The notes below the pieces were generated by a model. It searched no databases and had not been told where the DNA came from. It saw nothing but the letters and a program-made list of their open reading frames with translations. From DASVHS01 sp035468985 (GTDB taxonomy: Bacteria; Acidobacteriota; Thermoanaerobaculia; Gp7-AA8), in NCBI GenBank assembly GCA_035468985.1, contig DATISF010000008.1:1-64000 (forward strand): a DNA stretch of 64,000 nucleotides. The letters run 5' to 3'. Shown here one piece after another: positions 8,013 to 17,542 of this stretch. A program made the translations under genes and the position numbers. The stretch's first letter is position 1. The number at the start of each line of letters is the position of its first letter.

Positions 8013-8971
8013 ACGGACGTCATGCTGAGCGTAGCGAGGCATCTCAGCCGTCGCTGCCGAGATCCTTGGTCGCGGCGCGACTCAGGATGACGGCGATCGG
8101 CGCGCTGCTGTTTCTCGCGTATGCATGCGCGACGACGAAGCCGCCGCAGCAGGTGCCGGAAGTCTCACACGGAATTGCAAGCTGGTACGGCGAGGAGTTC
8201 GCCGGACGCACGACGGCGAACGGCGAGATCTTCGATCCCATGCAGTTCACCGCGGCGCACCGCACGTTCCCGTTCGGAACCGTGGTCGACGTCACGAATC
8301 CAAAGACCAGTCAAACGGTCCGCGTGCGCATCAACGACCGCGGACCGTACATCGGCCAGCGTGTGATCGACCTCTCATACGCGGCGGCCCAGCAGATCGG
8401 ACTGATCGAGCCGGGGAGCGGCGACGTCGACATCCGCGTCGTGAGAGTCGGCGGCGGCGACCGCGAGCCGCCGATGCCGTACGAGATCAAGATTCAGGCT
8501 CCCACGGAAAAAGCGGTCATCGCCTCGGAAGAGGCGCCGAAGATCGAGTTTCCTCTCCCGTCGCAAACCGCGGCTCCCTCTTCCGCAAACGATCCCGAGT
8601 TTCATGTCGAGTTGCAGGAGCAACGCAAGGACGAGGACGTGCGGCGGCAGGTGTCCGCGGATGGCAAGACGATCGAGGAAGTGTCTCGCGGTGGAGTGGC
8701 GGCCATCCCCGCCCGCCGTCCAGCGCGCGAGGACGCGCGCCGCTCCACGGCACGCGTTCTCAAGTACGTCGTGCAGGTGGGCGCGTTCTCGATCGAGGCG
8801 AACGCGAAGCTGCTGCAGGCGCAGTTGGCGCGAATCGGCCAGCCGAGCTTCGTCGACCACGAGGACCTGTACCGCGTGCGCATCGGGCCGTTCGCGACGC
8901 GCGATCAGGCCTTGAAGGTGCGTACCTCGCTCGAGACGAGCGGGCTCTCGGCGATCATCATCGCGGAGTGA
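8009..8971 (+). CDS. rlpA: RlpA-like septal-ring lytic transglycosylase with SPOR domain
   Basis: A 320-residue lipoprotein with a double-psi beta-barrel (RlpA) domain holding GIASWYG, TANGE, AAHRTFPFGT and VRINDRGPY, then a low-complexity linker and a C-terminal SPOR domain (YVVQVGAFS ... YRVRIGPF). RlpA enzymes cleave denuded glycan strands at the septum and the SPOR domain directs them there. The lipobox is FLAYAC. The first 26 residues (8009-8086) are translated through a palindromic repeat. The alternative ATG at 8087 gives a signal peptide without positive charges, so I keep the ATGA-coupled start, with doubt. Confidence 0.85.
   Translation: MNGRHAERSEASQPSLPRSLVAARLRMTAIGALLFLAYACATTKPPQQVPEVSHGIASWYGEEFAGRTTANGEIFDPMQFTAAHRTFPFGTVVDVTNPKTSQTVRVRINDRGPYIGQRVIDLSYAAAQQIGLIEPGSGDVDIRVVRVGGGDREPPMPYEIKIQAPTEKAVIASEEAPKIEFPLPSQTAAPSSANDPEFHVELQEQRKDEDVRRQVSADGKTIEEVSRGGVAAIPARRPAREDARRSTARVLKYVVQVGAFSIEANAKLLQAQLARIGQPSFVDHEDLYRVRIGPFATRDQALKVRTSLETSGLSAIIIAE
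8016..8092. repeat. Dispersed palindromic repeat, copy 3, inside the 5' end of rlpA
   Basis: CGTCATGCTGAGCGTAGCGA ... GAGATCC ... CTCAGGATGACG. It lies entirely within the reading frame chosen for rlpA and encodes its N-terminal extension. Confidence 0.75.
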
Positions 8972-8986
8972 CGCGCGCCGTCGCGC

Positions 8987-9074
8987 ACGTCATCCTGAGG
9001 AGCTGACCCATCGGGAGGCGACGAAGGATCTCCGCCGCCCGGATTCTTCGCCGTCTTCGCGGCTCGGAATGACG
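8987..9074. repeat. Dispersed palindromic repeat, copy 4
   Basis: CACGTCATCCTGAGG ... GGCTCGGAATGACG between the convergent rlpA and ndk genes; it ends on the base before the ndk stop codon. The arms are more diverged than in other copies. Confidence 0.75.
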
Positions 9075-9491
9075 TTACAGCAGTTCCGATTCCGCGAAGA
9101 AAAATCCGACTTCGATCTTCGCGTTCTCGTCGGAATCCGATCCGTGGATCGCGTTCTGCTCGATCGATTCGCCGAAATCCTTCCGGATCGTTCCGGGGTC
9201 GGCTTTGGCGGGATCGGTCGCACCCATCACTTTGCGCAGGTGAACGACAGCGTTGTCGCGCTCGAGCGCGGCGACGTACACCGGCCCCGACGTCATGTAG
9301 TCGACGAGGCCTTTGAAGAACGGCCGCTCGCGGTGAATGGCGTAGAAGCTCTCGGCCTGCTTTCGCGACAGGCTGACTTTCTTGAGCCCGAGAATTCTGA
9401 ATTTCTCCGCCTCGATGCGCGTGATGATCCGCCCGAAATTTCCTTTGCGCACTGAGTCCGGTTTGATGATCGTGAATGTACGGTTCGACAT
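9075..9491 (-). CDS. ndk: Nucleoside diphosphate kinase
   Basis: A 138-residue enzyme that passes the terminal phosphate between nucleoside triphosphates and diphosphates via a phosphohistidine. The N-terminus FTIIKPDSV and the active-site motif NAIHGSDS with His116 are intact, as are the ERPFF and MTSGPV segments of the fold. Length is normal for the family. It is a single gene, not in an operon. A perfect TATAAT stands 9 bases before its ATG, suggesting a leaderless or nearly leaderless message. Confidence 0.95.
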   Translation of the reverse strand: MSNRTFTIIKPDSVRKGNFGRIITRIEAEKFRILGLKKVSLSRKQAESFYAIHRERPFFKGLVDYMTSGPVYVAALERDNAVVHLRKVMGATDPAKADPGTIRKDFGESIEQNAIHGSDSDENAKIEVGFFFAESELL

Positions 9492-9500
9492 GGCGCGCGG

Positions 9501-9506
9501 ATTATA
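9501..9506 (-). promoter_or_regulatory. -10 box of ndk
   Basis: TATAAT on the minus strand, 9 bases before the ATG. The heptamer array beginning at 9511 starts where a -35 spacer would be. Confidence 0.55.
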
Positions 9507-9510
9507 CAGA

Positions 9511-9709
9511 TCGGGTGTCGGGTGTCGGGTGTCGGTTGTCGGTTCTCAGATTCACGTCATCCTGAGCCGCGAAGGCGGCGAAGGATCTCGATCGTCACGA
9601 ACAGAGATCCTTCGCTTCGCTCAGGATGACGTGAGCGGCAACCAAGAACCCAACCGAGAACTGCGAACCGAGAACTGACAACCGACAACTGACACCCGAC
9701 ACCCGACGT
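9511..9709. repeat. Compound element: inverted heptamer arrays around a palindromic repeat
   Basis: Left array 9511-9545 has five seven-base units (TCGGGTG three times, TCGGTTG, TCGGTTC). The core 9553-9633 is a copy of the long palindromic repeat. The right array from about 9640 to 9709 is ten seven-base units of the type CCGAGAA, CTGACAA, CCGACAC. The right-hand units CACCCGA are the reverse complement of the left-hand TCGGGTG. The element fills the 225-base gap between the ndk start and the nucleotidyltransferase stop; no gene is visible in it. Confidence 0.85.
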
Positions 9710-9716
9710 CTGCTTC

Positions 9717-10739
9717 TCAGAACTCTGCGATCGCAAGTCCGGCCTGGAAGCTGTACTCGGCATCGCGAGGGATTGCGGCGTCGTCCCGGCAGACCATGGC
9801 GTTGTGCAGTTCGATGGGGCGGGAGATCTCCACGTCGTCGCCGAGGATGCAGGAGTCGAGGACGGCGCTGCGGGTGATGCGACAGTCGTCGCCGATCACG
9901 CAGTTGCGGACTTCGCCCTTGACCGCGCTGCGCGCGCCAACCGACGAGTGCGACGCGCTGCCGAGAATCGTGGCGGTCTGATGGATGACGGAATCGCGGA
10001 CGATGCGCGATCCTTTCGCCACCGGAATCCTGCCGTCGACGGTCATCTCCAGGACGCCCTTCGACGCGGAGATGTAGCGCTGCGGCGTGCCGATGTCGAA
10101 CCACGGCCCGTCGTCGACGACGCCGGCGACGGTCTCCTTTCCGCTGGCGATCAGAGGGATGTAGACCTCGTCGACGATTCCGGAAAAGTCCTTGTTCGGG
10201 ATGTAGCCGAAGATGCGCGAGCTCATCAGGTGCGCGCCGGAGAACATCAGCGGCTCGCCCTCACCGCTCCGCGCGAATCCCGTGATCGCGCCGTCCCTGT
10301 ACCAGACGGCCGTGAAGCGATCGCGCTGCGGCGGATGGCGGAGCGTCAGTGCGGCCAGGGCACGTTTCTCGCGGCGCGCCGCCCGCAACTTCTCGAATGG
10401 CGGGAACTGGATCGTGTCGCCATTGACGACGAAGAAATCGTCTTCATGCTCCAGAAGCGGCCGCACTTTGCGGAGGCCTCCTCCCGTGCCGAGGATCTCC
10501 GGCTCGAAGGAAAACTCGAACTTGCAGCGGTCGCCGTACTCCGCGACGAGATAGCGCTCGAGCACCTCGGGCAGATGATGGAGATTGACGACGATCTCCT
10601 TCACGCCCATGGCCAGGAACTGCTCCACCGCGTATCCGATCAGCGGCCGGTTGCAGATCGGCACCATCGGCTTCGGCATCGAGTAGGTCAGCGGACGCAG
10701 ACGAGTGCCGTAGCCGGCGGCCAGAATCATCGCTTTCAT
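9717..10739 (-). CDS. Sugar-phosphate nucleotidyltransferase with left-handed beta-helix tail
   Basis: A 340-residue protein. The N-terminal nucleotidyltransferase domain begins MILAAGYGTRLRPLT with the nucleotide-binding signature and continues with KPMVPICNRPL; VNGDTI supplies the metal-binding Asp. From about residue 240 there are hexapeptide-type repeats (ILGSASHSSVGARSAVKG and similar), as in GDP-mannose or glucose-1-phosphate nucleotidyltransferases. It charges a sugar-1-phosphate with a nucleotide for envelope polysaccharide; which sugar and nucleotide cannot be read. It is the last gene of the gap-pgk-CYTH run and overlaps the CYTH gene by 4 bases. Confidence 0.85.
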   Translation of the reverse strand: MKAMILAAGYGTRLRPLTYSMPKPMVPICNRPLIGYAVEQFLAMGVKEIVVNLHHLPEVLERYLVAEYGDRCKFEFSFEPEILGTGGGLRKVRPLLEHEDDFFVVNGDTIQFPPFEKLRAARREKRALAALTLRHPPQRDRFTAVWYRDGAITGFARSGEGEPLMFSGAHLMSSRIFGYIPNKDFSGIVDEVYIPLIASGKETVAGVVDDGPWFDIGTPQRYISASKGVLEMTVDGRIPVAKGSRIVRDSVIHQTATILGSASHSSVGARSAVKGEVRNCVIGDDCRITRSAVLDSCILGDDVEISRPIELHNAMVCRDDAAIPRDAEYSFQAGLAIAEF

Positions 10740-11302
10740 GCAGTCGGAAGATCCTCGGGTGCAAAAACCATGTTCTCCGGCAAATCGGCCCGCGTGCGGC
10801 GGTGCTGCCGGTAGAGATCGGCATAGGTTTGCCGGATTGCCTGATCCATGCTCATCCCGAGCTCGCCGGCGACGGAGCGGATGGTTTCGACCGGGCCTTC
10901 GATCTCGAAATAGTCGCCGATGGGAGTCCGGTCGAGCACGACCTCGACGTTTTGCAGCCGCCAGACCTCCCGGAACTTCTGGTAGCGGAAGATCGGCTTG
11001 AAACCGACCGCATCGAAGAGTTGGATGGCGAGCTCGAAGCTTTCCACGCCGGTCTGCACTTCCTCGCGCGATTTCACGCCGCCCTCGATCGACATCGGAC
11101 CTTTATACGTCGCGATCGCGTAGCGCCCGAATTTGCGGACGCGCAGGAGCGAGCCACGCGTGCGCAGCTCACCGCGGCGGTCGAGCACGATGTTGTCCTC
11201 GAACGTTTCGGCGTAGAGGCGCGTCGCGCCGATCTCGCGCAGCTTGCGAATGAGCTCGCCACGGTCCTTCAGCGGGAACTTGACTTCGATCTCCTGAGCC
11301 AT
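10736..11302 (-). CDS. CYTH-domain protein (class IV adenylate cyclase / triphosphatase type)
   Basis: A 188-residue CYTH-fold protein starting with the ExExK motif (EIEVKF). Alternating basic and acidic strands follow (LLRVRKFG, ATYKGP, EVVLDRTPIGDYFEIEG), as expected for the triphosphate tunnel. It resembles the CyaB-type class IV cyclase group more than the longer inorganic triphosphatases. Biochemically, members either make cAMP or hydrolyse triphosphates, and the sequence alone does not decide. It sits 16 bases after the pgk stop and is coupled by ATGA to the nucleotidyltransferase gene. Confidence 0.82.
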   Translation of the reverse strand: MAQEIEVKFPLKDRGELIRKLREIGATRLYAETFEDNIVLDRRGELRTRGSLLRVRKFGRYAIATYKGPMSIEGGVKSREEVQTGVESFELAIQLFDAVGFKPIFRYQKFREVWRLQNVEVVLDRTPIGDYFEIEGPVETIRSVAGELGMSMDQAIRQTYADLYRQHRRTRADLPENMVFAPEDLPTA

Positions 11303-11318
11303 TCAGGTTGCCGGCAGT

Positions 11319-12505
11319 CTACGCCTTCAACACTTCCACGCCCGGCAAGGCAGCCCCCGAAATGAACTCCAGCGATGCACCGCCGCCCGTGGAGATATGG
11401 CTGATGCGGCCGGCGAAGCCGGATGCCTTCACCGCTTCGACCGACTCTCCGCCGCCGACGATCGTGATCGCCCTCGCCTCGGCCACGGCGCGAGCCATGG
11501 CCATCGTTCCCTTGGCAAACGCTTCCTTCTCGAACACGCCCATCGGACCGTTCCAGAAGATCGTCTTCGCATTCTTCAGCTCGGCGCAGAAGCGGGCCGT
11601 CGTCTTCGGGCCGATGTCGAGGGCCTTCTGCGGCTCGGTCAGCCCCTTGGCAACATCAATCACTTCGACTTTCGACGGCGAGTCGAGGTTGTCGGCGACG
11701 ACCACATCCGTCGGAAGGATGATCTGCGCGCGTCCGCCACCCGCGAGGATGCGGCGGGCGACCTCGATCGACTCGTTGTCGATCAGGGAGTCGCCCATGT
11801 TGATGTTCTGCGCAGCGAGAAACGTGTTCGCCATGCCTCCGCCGATCAGCACGACATCGGCGTGTTTCACGAGCGCCTCGAGCGGCTCGATTTTTCCCGC
11901 GATCTTCGCGCCGCCGAGGAGGGCGACGAACGGACGATCGGAGATGTTCGTGATCTTCTGGAGGAACTCGATCTCCTTCGCCAGGAGCAGGCCGGCGGCG
12001 GTGTTTTTCTTCGGGAACAGGCGCGGCAGCGCGTCGATCGACGCGTGCGCGCGATGCGACGCGCCGAATGCATCATTCACGTAGAGATCGCCGAGCTTCC
12101 GGAGGCCCTGCGCAAAGGTCTTGTCGTTCTTTTCTTCCTCCGCGTGAAAGCGCAGGTTCTCCAGCAGCAGGACCTGTCCGGCCTTGAGCGCCTGCGCCTT
12201 CGCCTCGGCGGCCGGGCCGACGCAGTCGTCGGCCCATTGCACGTCGCTTCGGATCAGTTGCGCGAGACGGTCGCGCACGGGCTTGAGCGAGTACTTCTCG
12301 TTGCGCTGCCCTTTCGGACGGCCGAGGTGGCTGGCGATGACGACGGCGGCACCGTGGTCGCGGAGAAAGTTGAGCGTCGGCAGCGTCTCCTCGATGCGCG
12401 TGGCATCGGTGATCTTCGATCCTTCCAGCGGGACGTTGTAGTCGACGCGGTAGAAGACGCGCGATCCTGATGTGAGGGGGAGCTTGTCGATCGTGCGGAT
12501 GCTGC

Positions 12506-12509
<4 letters not shown>
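11319..12509 (-). CDS. pgk: Phosphoglycerate kinase
   Basis: A 396-residue glycolytic kinase transferring phosphate from 1,3-bisphosphoglycerate to ADP. N-terminal substrate-binding motifs are RVDYNVPL, DATRIEETLPT and ASHLGRPKG. The C-terminal nucleotide domain has the conserved WNGPMGVFE and the VGGGESVEAV loop. Full length. Its ATG overlaps the stop of gap in an ATGA junction, so translation is probably coupled. A longer frame upstream runs back through gap but has no family support. Confidence 0.95.
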
Positions 12510-13534
<1,025 letters not shown>

Positions 13535-13549
13535 GGAATCCTCCCTGCG

Positions 13550-13604
13550 TGGAGCGCCGCGCGTCTCGCGCGGCGAACGGCCGCCGAGGACGGCCGCCGC
13601 TCCA
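13550..13604. repeat. GC-rich palindromic element between gap and mtnA
   Basis: TGGAGCGCCGCGCG ... GGCCGCCGCTCCA: nested inverted repeats ending in TGGAGC/GCTCCA, matching the termini of the elements at 42070, 44784 and 56626. Confidence 0.65.
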
Positions 13605-13612
13605 CAGCAGCG

Positions 13613-13618
13613 TAGTAT
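13613..13618 (+). promoter_or_regulatory. -10 box of mtnA
   Basis: TAGTAT ending 6 bases before the GTG start. It fits the TANNNT pattern of the other putative leaderless genes. Confidence 0.45.
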
Positions 13619-13624
13619 ATCGAC

Positions 13625-14629
13625 GTGATTCGGACTGCGAATTCGACAGCCGTCACACCTCTTCGGTGGACCGGCGACTCCCTGGAACTGCTCGACCAGC
13701 GGCTCTTGCCCACGGAAGAGAAGTGGATCTCGTGCCGCGATGCCGCGGCCGTGGCCAGGGGCATCCGCGACATGGTGATTCGCGGCGCCCCCGCCATCGG
13801 CGTCGCTGCGGCATTCGGCATCGCCCTGGCCGCAAGACGCGGCGAAGACGTCAAAGCGGCGGCGGAAACGTTGCGCGCGACGCGCCCGACCGCGGTCAAT
13901 CTCAGCTGGGCGATCGAGCGGATGCTCGATGCCGAAGACCGGGGCGCGGATCTGACGGCCGAGGCGCAGAAGATCCTCGAGGAAGACGTCGAAGGGAACA
14001 AACGGATTGGCCGCTTCGGCGCCGAGCTTCTGGGCCTTCGCGCCACGGTCCTGACCCATTGCAATGCCGGCGCCCTGGCCACCGGCGGATATGGAACGGC
14101 GCTGGGCGTGATTCGCGCGGCCGTCGAGGCAGGCAAGAGCATCGACGTCTTTGCAGGCGAGACGCGGCCCTATCTGCAGGGCGCGCGCCTCACGGCGTGG
14201 GAACTGCAGAGGGAAGGGATCGACGTCACGCTCATCACCGACAGCATGTCCGGCCACTTCTTTCAACAGGACCAGTTCGATGCCGTCGTCGTCGGCGCCG
14301 ATCGCATCGCCGCGAACGGCGACACGGCGAACAAGATCGGCACGTACACGCTGGCCGTTCTGGCCAACGCGCACGGCGTGCCGTTCTACATCGCCGCGCC
14401 GGTGTCGACCATCGACATTGCCTGTCCTTCCGGCCAGTCGATTCCGATCGAGGAGCGCAGCGCGGCGGAAGTGACCGAGGCGTTCGGAAAGCGGATTGCG
14501 CCGGAGGGTGTGGCGGTGCGCCATCCGGCGTTCGACGTCACGCCGGCGCGCCTGATCACCGCGATCATCACCGACCGGGGAGTGCTCTGGCCGCCGTTCT
14601 CCCAGTCGATCGCGGAGGCGATGGGATGA
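13625..14629 (+). CDS. mtnA: S-methyl-5-thioribose-1-phosphate isomerase
   Basis: A 334-residue enzyme of the methionine salvage pathway that isomerises methylthioribose-1-phosphate to methylthioribulose-1-phosphate. Seen are IRGAPAIGV, the catalytic Cys146 in LTHCNAGALATGGYGT and the catalytic Asp in VVGADRIAANGD, followed by NKIGTY. The related eIF2B-like fold is complete. Downstream salvage enzymes are not in the window. The start is GTG with no Shine-Dalgarno but a TAGTAT box 6 bases away. It is ATGA-coupled to the next gene. Confidence 0.93.
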   Translation: MIRTANSTAVTPLRWTGDSLELLDQRLLPTEEKWISCRDAAAVARGIRDMVIRGAPAIGVAAAFGIALAARRGEDVKAAAETLRATRPTAVNLSWAIERMLDAEDRGADLTAEAQKILEEDVEGNKRIGRFGAELLGLRATVLTHCNAGALATGGYGTALGVIRAAVEAGKSIDVFAGETRPYLQGARLTAWELQREGIDVTLITDSMSGHFFQQDQFDAVVVGADRIAANGDTANKIGTYTLAVLANAHGVPFYIAAPVSTIDIACPSGQSIPIEERSAAEVTEAFGKRIAPEGVAVRHPAFDVTPARLITAIITDRGVLWPPFSQSIAEAMG

Positions 14630-15126
14630 GCGGACATCTCATCGCCCGATTCATCCATGCCATCTGGCTTGGCAGCGGGCTGTTCCTGATCGCCGTGGCG
14701 GCACCAGCCGCGTTCCGCGCGGCGCCGAACTCGACGGTCGCGGCCGACATAGTGGGGGCCATGCTCATGCGCTGGCACTACATCGCCCTCGGCGCGCCGC
14801 TGATCCTCCTGTTTCTCGATTGGCGTCGCGGACGCATCTACGTGCTGGCGATCGTCCTGGTGGCGATCCTTTTCGCGGCCGGCCAGGTCGCAGCCGATCT
14901 GCGAATCCGGACGATCCGCGCGAAATCGGTTGTGCCGATCACCGAGCTCTCACGCGAGGATCCGCTTCGCCGCCAGTTCGGACGGCTGCACGGCATCTCG
15001 ACGCTGCTCCTGCTGATGCAGGTCATCGCCGCGGGCGTGGCGCTGGCGATGGACCGCGAGGCCTATCCACCACCCACGCCTGTGTCACAGAACGTTCACG
15101 CAACTCCGCCCGAGCCAATGGCGTAA
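14626..15126 (+). CDS. DUF4149-like four-helix membrane protein
   Basis: A 166-residue membrane protein with about four hydrophobic helices (near 5-30, 45-65, 70-90 and 125-145) and a short Pro-rich tail. The pattern LIARFIHAIWLGSGLFLI near the start, a central hydrophobic pair and RRQFGRLHGIS before the last helix match the DUF4149/TMEM205-type family as I know it; no biochemical function is established. Overlap of 4 bases with mtnA implies co-translation, but no link to methionine salvage is evident. Confidence 0.65.
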   Translation: MSGHLIARFIHAIWLGSGLFLIAVAAPAAFRAAPNSTVAADIVGAMLMRWHYIALGAPLILLFLDWRRGRIYVLAIVLVAILFAAGQVAADLRIRTIRAKSVVPITELSREDPLRRQFGRLHGISTLLLLMQVIAAGVALAMDREAYPPPTPVSQNVHATPPEPMA

Positions 15127-15138
15127 TCACGTCGAGTG

Positions 15139-17319
15139 ATGCGGCCGGCGCGAGCCCTGATCGTTCTGTTGTTGACCTCGATCCCTCTTTTCGCAGAGGA
15201 GGCGCCGCCTCCTCCTCCTTCCCCGATCACGATCACGAGAACGAACGGAGCGATCTCCATCGACGGCGATCTCTCCGATCCCGGCTGGGTTGGTGCGGCG
15301 ACGATCGACCGTTTCTACGAGACCTCGCCGGCCAACAACATTCCGGCGAAGGTGAAGACGATCGTCCACCTCACCTACGACGATCGCTATTTCTATATCG
15401 GCGTGCGAGCCGAGGATCCCGATCCGGCGAAGATTCGCGCGCCGTACGTCGAGCGCGACGGCGTCGTCGGTACCGACGACAACATCGCGGTGCTCCTCGA
15501 CACGAGAAACGACAAGCGCTCCGCGATCGAGCTTCGCGTCAATCCGCGCGGTATCCAGGGCGACGCCATCTTCAACGACGCGAATTCAAACGAGGACTTC
15601 TCGCCGGACTTCTTTTTCGACACCGCCGCGAAAATCGATTCCGGCGGCTGGAGCGCCGAGTACCGCATCCCGTTTTCCGCTCTTCGCTATCCGGACAAGG
15701 ATCCGCAGACGTGGAACATCCTCGTCTGGCGAAACTACCCGCGCGAATTCCGGTACGCGTTCGACAGCGCTCCGCTTCCGCGCGGATCGAACTGTTTTGT
15801 CTGCCACGCGCATCCGATGACCGGCCTGACCCATCTGCCGGAGGCGGGTCACGTCGTCGCGGCACCGTACGTGACCGCGCAGCGGCTCGACACGGCTGCG
15901 TTGCCGGCCACCGGTTTCGAGAGCGGGAACCTGAAGGCGGATGGGGGCCTCGATCTCAAGTGGAATCCGAGTGCGACCGGCGCGGTCGACCTGACCGTCA
16001 ATCCCGACTTCTCGCAGGTCGAATCGGATGTCGCCCAGATCACCGTGAATCGCCGCTTCGCCGTGTTCTTTCCGGAGAAGCGCCCGTTCTTTCTCGAAGG
16101 ATTCGATCTCTTCGATACGCCGATGCCCGTGGCGTACACGCGCACGATCAACTCGCCGCGATGGGGAATCCGCAGCACCGGAAAGATCGGCGACTCCGCG
16201 TACACCGTGCTCGTATCGCAGGATCGCGGTGGCGGCGTCACGCTGCTTCCCGGTCCGCAGGGCAACGACTTCGCGCTGCAGGACTCGCGCGCGTACTCGA
16301 CCATCGCCCGCGTCCGCCACGACCTCGGCGGTTCGTTCGTCGGAGCGGTTCTCACCGATCGTGAGGTCAAGGGCGGCGGACATAATCGTGTTCTCGGTCC
16401 CGACTTCCAGTGGCGGCCCAACCAGAGCGATGCCCTGACCGGTCAGCTGCTGGTCAGCGACACGAACGATCCGCTCACCGCGTGGAAGTCGCGTTCGCAC
16501 GCGTTCATCGCAAACTGGGCACGGCTGGTCACGAAATACGACGCGTTCGTCGACGTGCGCGACGTCGGGAGCGGCTTCCGCGCCGATCTCGGCTTCATTC
16601 CGCAGGCGGGCTATCGCCGGCTCGATGGAAATGCCGCTCTGCGTTTCTATCCGGAAGGTCAGCTGGTCAGTTTCGTGCGGCCGGTCATGAACTTCGACTA
16701 CCAGACGGATCGTGACGGCCAAACGCTCTTTCGAGTGGTGCAGCCGACGGTGGTGCTGCTTGGAGCGAAGAACCTGCAGGCCTCCTTCGACGTCAGTCCG
16801 AAGGAGCAGGTGCGTGTCGGCAGCAAGCTCCTCGAGCAGACCAATGTCGACTGGTTCGTCCAGTTCGACCCCTCACGGCGGTTCACGCGGATCACGTTCA
16901 GCGGACGCGGTGGCCAGGCCATCAACTACTCGGATGCGCGTGTCGGCCACGGCGTGACCCTGCAACTCGCGGCCACGGTCCGGCCGATCGACAAGATCAC
17001 GCTCGACGCGAACCTCAGCCGCGAGACGCTCGACGAGCACGGAGCGCGCGCCTACACGGTTCTCATCGAGCGGTTGAAAACGACCTACAGCTTTTCGAAC
17101 AACTCGCTCGTTCGTCTCATCGGCCAGTACGTGACGACGAAATACTCCGCCGATCGCAACGGCGATTTCAATGGCTCGGTGCTGTACAGCTATCGCCTGA
17201 ACTGGCAGACCGTGCTCTTCGTCGGATACGGCGACGACCGGGTTCTGCTTCCGGACGACCGGCTCGTGCGCTCGCAGCGATCGTTCTTCACCAAGATCAG
17301 CTACGCGATTCAGCGCTGA
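15139..17319 (+). CDS. Exported CBM9-like / DUF5916 beta-barrel protein
   Basis: A 726-residue protein with a signal peptide (cleaved near LFAEEA). An N-terminal carbohydrate-binding-module-9-like domain (about 25-200; ISIDGDLSDPGW, YDDRYFYIGVRAEDP) is followed by a long beta-rich region typical of the DUF5916 family (FFPEKRPFFLEGFDLF), predicted to form an outer-membrane barrel. The family is common in Acidobacteriota and Bacteroidota and has no proven function; glycan binding or uptake is a guess. A CFVCH sequence near residue 216 has the form of a haem c attachment site. GTG at 15136 is an alternative start. Confidence 0.8.
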   Translation: MRPARALIVLLLTSIPLFAEEAPPPPPSPITITRTNGAISIDGDLSDPGWVGAATIDRFYETSPANNIPAKVKTIVHLTYDDRYFYIGVRAEDPDPAKIRAPYVERDGVVGTDDNIAVLLDTRNDKRSAIELRVNPRGIQGDAIFNDANSNEDFSPDFFFDTAAKIDSGGWSAEYRIPFSALRYPDKDPQTWNILVWRNYPREFRYAFDSAPLPRGSNCFVCHAHPMTGLTHLPEAGHVVAAPYVTAQRLDTAALPATGFESGNLKADGGLDLKWNPSATGAVDLTVNPDFSQVESDVAQITVNRRFAVFFPEKRPFFLEGFDLFDTPMPVAYTRTINSPRWGIRSTGKIGDSAYTVLVSQDRGGGVTLLPGPQGNDFALQDSRAYSTIARVRHDLGGSFVGAVLTDREVKGGGHNRVLGPDFQWRPNQSDALTGQLLVSDTNDPLTAWKSRSHAFIANWARLVTKYDAFVDVRDVGSGFRADLGFIPQAGYRRLDGNAALRFYPEGQLVSFVRPVMNFDYQTDRDGQTLFRVVQPTVVLLGAKNLQASFDVSPKEQVRVGSKLLEQTNVDWFVQFDPSRRFTRITFSGRGGQAINYSDARVGHGVTLQLAATVRPIDKITLDANLSRETLDEHGARAYTVLIERLKTTYSFSNNSLVRLIGQYVTTKYSADRNGDFNGSVLYSYRLNWQTVLFVGYGDDRVLLPDDRLVRSQRSFFTKISYAIQR

Positions 17320-17330
17320 CGCGGCAAGGC

Positions 17331-17542
17331 TCATCCATCTGCCGGATCGTCCACTCGAGCCTCAGCCGAGGTGGTGCGGCGAGCTCGGATCTTCGCCGCG
17401 TCCGCGAACCGGCCGGGCCGCTCGACCCGTGCCTCGACGGCGATGTGTATGAGCGGCCTGCCTCGATACGCGCGCAGGTGAGCGTGATCGCAACGACTGG
17501 CAGAAAGAATCGCCAGAGAGCCGGGATGCGCTTGATGTTCAC
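17331..17542 (-). pseudogene. Small signal-bearing gene, apparently frameshifted
   Basis: A GTG at 17542 overlaps the stop of the M16 gene in a GTGA junction and opens VNIKRIPALWRFFLPVVAIT, a hydrophobic export-like N-terminus. That frame then becomes Arg/Ser-rich. The neighbouring frame from about 17457 reads RPLIHIAVEARVERPGRF and ends at a stop before the DUF5916 gene. A single indel near 17457 would join them into a protein of about 70 residues. I recognise no family. It is either a decayed gene, a sequencing indel, or chance; the rest of this 219-base gap shows nothing else. Confidence 0.35.

Noticed and set aside
6537..8042. 501-codon open frame antisense to purB
   Set aside because: No domain or signal is visible; purB on the other strand is complete and conserved.
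9511..9709. CRISPR array
   Set aside because: The seven-base repeats have no spacers, no cas genes are near, and the arrays are inverted relative to each other.
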